This document shows, one piece after another, positions 62,056-64,000 of a DNA stretch of 64,000 bases. Under the pieces are notes generated by a model. It was not told where the DNA came from. It was given only the letters and a program-made list of their open reading frames with translations, and made no database searches. Each line of letters begins with the position of its first letter. Within the stretch, counting starts at the first letter, position 1. The position numbers and the translations under genes were made by a program. The stretch spans positions 62,001 through 126,000 of the forward strand of contig NZ_QGDO01000011.1 in assembly GCF_003149185.1 (NCBI RefSeq). The letters run 5' to 3'. Origin of the DNA: Sediminitomix flava (GTDB lineage: Bacteria; Bacteroidota; Bacteroidia; Cytophagales; Flammeovirgaceae).

Positions 62056-64000
62056 TTATAATGAAAAACTCACATTCATAAACGGTAACATACCAAATAA
62101 TCCGGGTTGTTCATATCTGTAGGTGTTTGCATCTCGGTCATAGCTCAAGACGATTCCTACAGGAGATGTTCTATTGTAAACATTGTATGCCCCCGCAACA
62201 ATTTTCCATTGTACCTTTTTTTCAGGTTTACTACTAAACTCTACACTCAAATCTAAACGATGTACATCCGCCAACTTCACACCATTTCTTGAAGAGTAAA
62301 CAGGTACAATATCAACGACAGTTGAAACTGGGTTCAAGGTCAAATACCTAGCAATGATTGGTGTAAATCGGGCTCCTGATAAGTATTCCCATGTGCCCGA
62401 TAATTTCCAACGAGGGTGTAAAATGTAATTTCCAACAATAGAGACATTATGTCTACGGTCATATCTTGATGGAAACCAAGCGCCATAATTGATATCACTA
62501 AATTGTCGTTCAGACTTAGCCAATGTGTAAGCTATCCAACCTGTGAACTTCCCTTCTTTTTTACGGAGAAGAACTTCCATACCTAACGAACGGCCTTCTC
62601 CTTGTAATAAGATGTCATCAAACTCCGTAGAAAATTGGGCATTACTACCTTCTTTATACTCTACTAGATTGTTCAACTTCTTATAGAAAAATTCTAAGGT
62701 AAATAAGCTTTTCCATTTGGGTAGATTTCTATGATAGCCAACTGTGACTTGGTGAGAATTCTGAGGTTTTACAATCTCGTTACTCGGGTACCAAATATCA
62801 GTAGGCAGAGCTACTGAAGAATTTGACAGGCGATGTAAATACTGATTCATTCTCGAATAACTCATTTTCACAGACTCTTTATCTGTCAAAGATAGTGTCA
62901 TCAATGCTCTTGGTTCAAAGCCTATATATGCACTTTCAGCAAGTACAGCAGAAGAAACCCTAAAACCCAAAGTCGCTTGTATTCTATCTGTCAGTTGTCT
63001 TTCGTGCGAGACAAAAGGTGCGATTTCATGCATAAACTTGGAATTACTACGCTGATTAGGTACTACATTACTCACATCTCCCTCTGACAAAACCGTGTAA
63101 GGACTTAGTGCATGCATCGTGTAATCTACTCCCGTCTTCCAAAGGTTATTTTTCCCATCATAGTAATCCACTGTATTCTTAAAACCTAAGGAACGAATGC
63201 TGTACGAAATATTCACCAATTCATTTTGATCTACGTTTCTTAGGTTATATGAAAAACCACTAGAAGTTAAAGCCGACGATAAACTTAACTTAGGAGAAAA
63301 GGTATGTTTCCAGTTCAGTGCATAAGCATCGTTTTTATTGATCAAACCTGTATTTGAGTCAAAATCTCCCGTTTCTATCGCCATAATATCATCTCCTTTA
63401 AAAGCAGAAAATGAGATGGTATTATTTTTATTGGCCTTGTAGGTTATTTTACCATTTACGTCATAGAAATAATAAGGTAAATCTTGACCTGTAGCTTCAG
63501 CAACCTTATCGGCATAAGTTCTTCTTCCTGCTAAAGAGATCGATAATTTATCTTTTACAATTGGTGTTTCAATCGCTAATTGAGAAGCCAAAGAACCTAT
63601 CTCTCCTTTCATTCGGAACTGTTGAAGGTCTGGGTCTTTTGTATTCACTTTCATCACTGAAGAAAGACGTCCTCCATCACTTGCATTAAAACCTCCAGTT
63701 GTAAGTGTCACATCATTCAATACTGCCGAATTAAATACAGACATAAAACCAAAAAGGTGACCTGCATTATACACTATTGCATTATCCAATAGTACTAAGT
63801 TCTGATCGGCATCTCCCCCTCTCACAAACATATCAGAAGAACCTTCAAAACCTTTTCCTACACCGGGTAGTAGTTGAGTAACTTTAATGGGGTCAAAGTT
63901 TCCTGCTATGGACGGAATGTTTTCCATTTCCTCAATGGAAATCGCTATTACACTTACCTCATTGGTTTGAATCTTTTGTTCCCATTCTGAGACGGTTACT
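62056..64000 (-). CDS. TonB-dependent outer-membrane receptor (N-terminus outside the window)
   Basis: The frame is open to the right edge, so the signal peptide and any carboxypeptidase-like N-terminal domain are missing. The visible part starts within the plug (VTVSEWEQKIQTNEVSVIA, then ENIPSIAGNFDPIKVTQLLPGV, GSSDMFVRGGDADQNLVLLDN). A 22-strand-type barrel follows with many aromatic strands, closing with MLPFMNVSFSL. This is a receptor for an unknown substrate, energised through TonB. It heads the pair with the DUF4249-like lipoprotein, which is typical of Bacteroidota importers for peptides or metal complexes. Confidence 0.93.
   Translation of the reverse strand, partial: VTVSEWEQKIQTNEVSVIAISIEEMENIPSIAGNFDPIKVTQLLPGVGKGFEGSSDMFVRGGDADQNLVLLDNAIVYNAGHLFGFMSVFNSAVLNDVTLTTGGFNASDGGRLSSVMKVNTKDPDLQQFRMKGEIGSLASQLAIETPIVKDKLSISLAGRRTYADKVAEATGQDLPYYFYDVNGKITYKANKNNTISFSAFKGDDIMAIETGDFDSNTGLINKNDAYALNWKHTFSPKLSLSSALTSSGFSYNLRNVDQNELVNISYSIRSLGFKNTVDYYDGKNNLWKTGVDYTMHALSPYTVLSEGDVSNVVPNQRSNSKFMHEIAPFVSHERQLTDRIQATLGFRVSSAVLAESAYIGFEPRALMTLSLTDKESVKMSYSRMNQYLHRLSNSSVALPTDIWYPSNEIVKPQNSHQVTVGYHRNLPKWKSLFTLEFFYKKLNNLVEYKEGSNAQFSTEFDDILLQGEGRSLGMEVLLRKKEGKFTGWIAYTLAKSERQFSDINYGAWFPSRYDRRHNVSIVGNYILHPRWKLSGTWEYLSGARFTPIIARYLTLNPVSTVVDIVPVYSSRNGVKLADVHRLDLSVEFSSKPEKKVQWKIVAGAYNVYNRTSPVGIVLSYDRDANTYRYEQPGLFGMLPFMNVSFSL

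Noticed and set aside
1-64000. tRNA, rRNA, insertion sequence, prophage or integron features
   Set aside because: None of the intergenic stretches has the GC-rich cloverleaf pattern of a tRNA, and no transposase, integrase or terminal inverted repeat of an IS was found by reading.

Overview
The window looks like a chromosomal segment of a marine, gliding-type member of the Bacteroidota, most likely order Cytophagales and close to Flammeovirgaceae. This is inference from several signs. The DNA is AT-rich by eye. Signal peptides often end in FSQ or FAQ, and there are many lipoproteins with a Cys lipobox. Several families are typical of the phylum: a TonB-dependent receptor paired with a DUF4249-like lipoprotein, a T9SS-type C-terminal sorting domain, DUF4136, DUF2339, a DUF4199-like protein, and a fused ABC permease/M1 peptidase. 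Two genes have a Bacteroidota-style promoter (TTG near -33, TAnnTTTG near -7). Two Na+/H+ antiporters fit a saline habitat. No rRNA, tRNA, phage, insertion sequence or CRISPR array was seen.

Layout. 1-10 kb: the N-terminal part of a CPA1 antiporter (minus strand, cut by the window edge), a secreted protein of unknown function, glutamate dehydrogenase, a beta-barrel/metallophosphoesterase pair, a TPR-SpoIIE phosphatase and a prolyl oligopeptidase. 10-15 kb: a C39-like lipoprotein, small unknown proteins, and a dihydroorotase-like protein that has lost its metal ligands, followed by a DUF4199-like membrane protein. 15-18 kb: a partner-switching module with an RsbU-like phosphatase, a STAS antagonist and an RsbW-like kinase. 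18-21 kb: an Omp85/POTRA protein convergent with an alpha/beta hydrolase. 21-25 kb: a nucleotide-sugar cluster (TviB-like, TviC-like, RmlA, GalE) with no glycosyltransferases. 25-29 kb: an isolated nuoA followed by a beta-helix lipoprotein, then manA.

29-46 kb: an uncharacterised three-gene unit (beta-solenoid protein, 63-aa membrane protein, T9SS-sorted protein), NhaD, a LolC/E-like permease, a small Spy-like protein, pirin and a lipid kinase separated by two palindromes, a hairpin-repeat patch near 37 kb, DUF805, an ABC1/UbiB kinase with a TetR regulator, DUF523, and an ABC ATPase with the permease/M1 fusion. 46-64 kb: a glycine-zipper lipoprotein, a very large DUF2339 protein, a SIMPL protein, a J-domain-like protein without HPD, DUF4136 with neighbouring envelope genes, a protein with two TonB C-terminal domains, an M14 carboxypeptidase, a HupE/parvulin pair, cytidine deaminase, a saccharopine-dehydrogenase-like enzyme, and a lipoprotein, DUF4249-like lipoprotein and TonB receptor at the right edge (receptor cut).

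Most genes stand alone or in pairs bounded by clear intrinsic terminators, many of them shared by convergent genes. The main themes are envelope biogenesis and transport, amino-acid and nucleotide-sugar metabolism, and phosphatase-driven partner switching. No defence system or mobile island was recognised. The best candidates for something undescribed are the three-gene unit at 28.9-30.9 kb, the metal-ligand-less dihydroorotase paralogue, the HPD-less J-domain protein, and the repeat patch at 37.0-37.14 kb.
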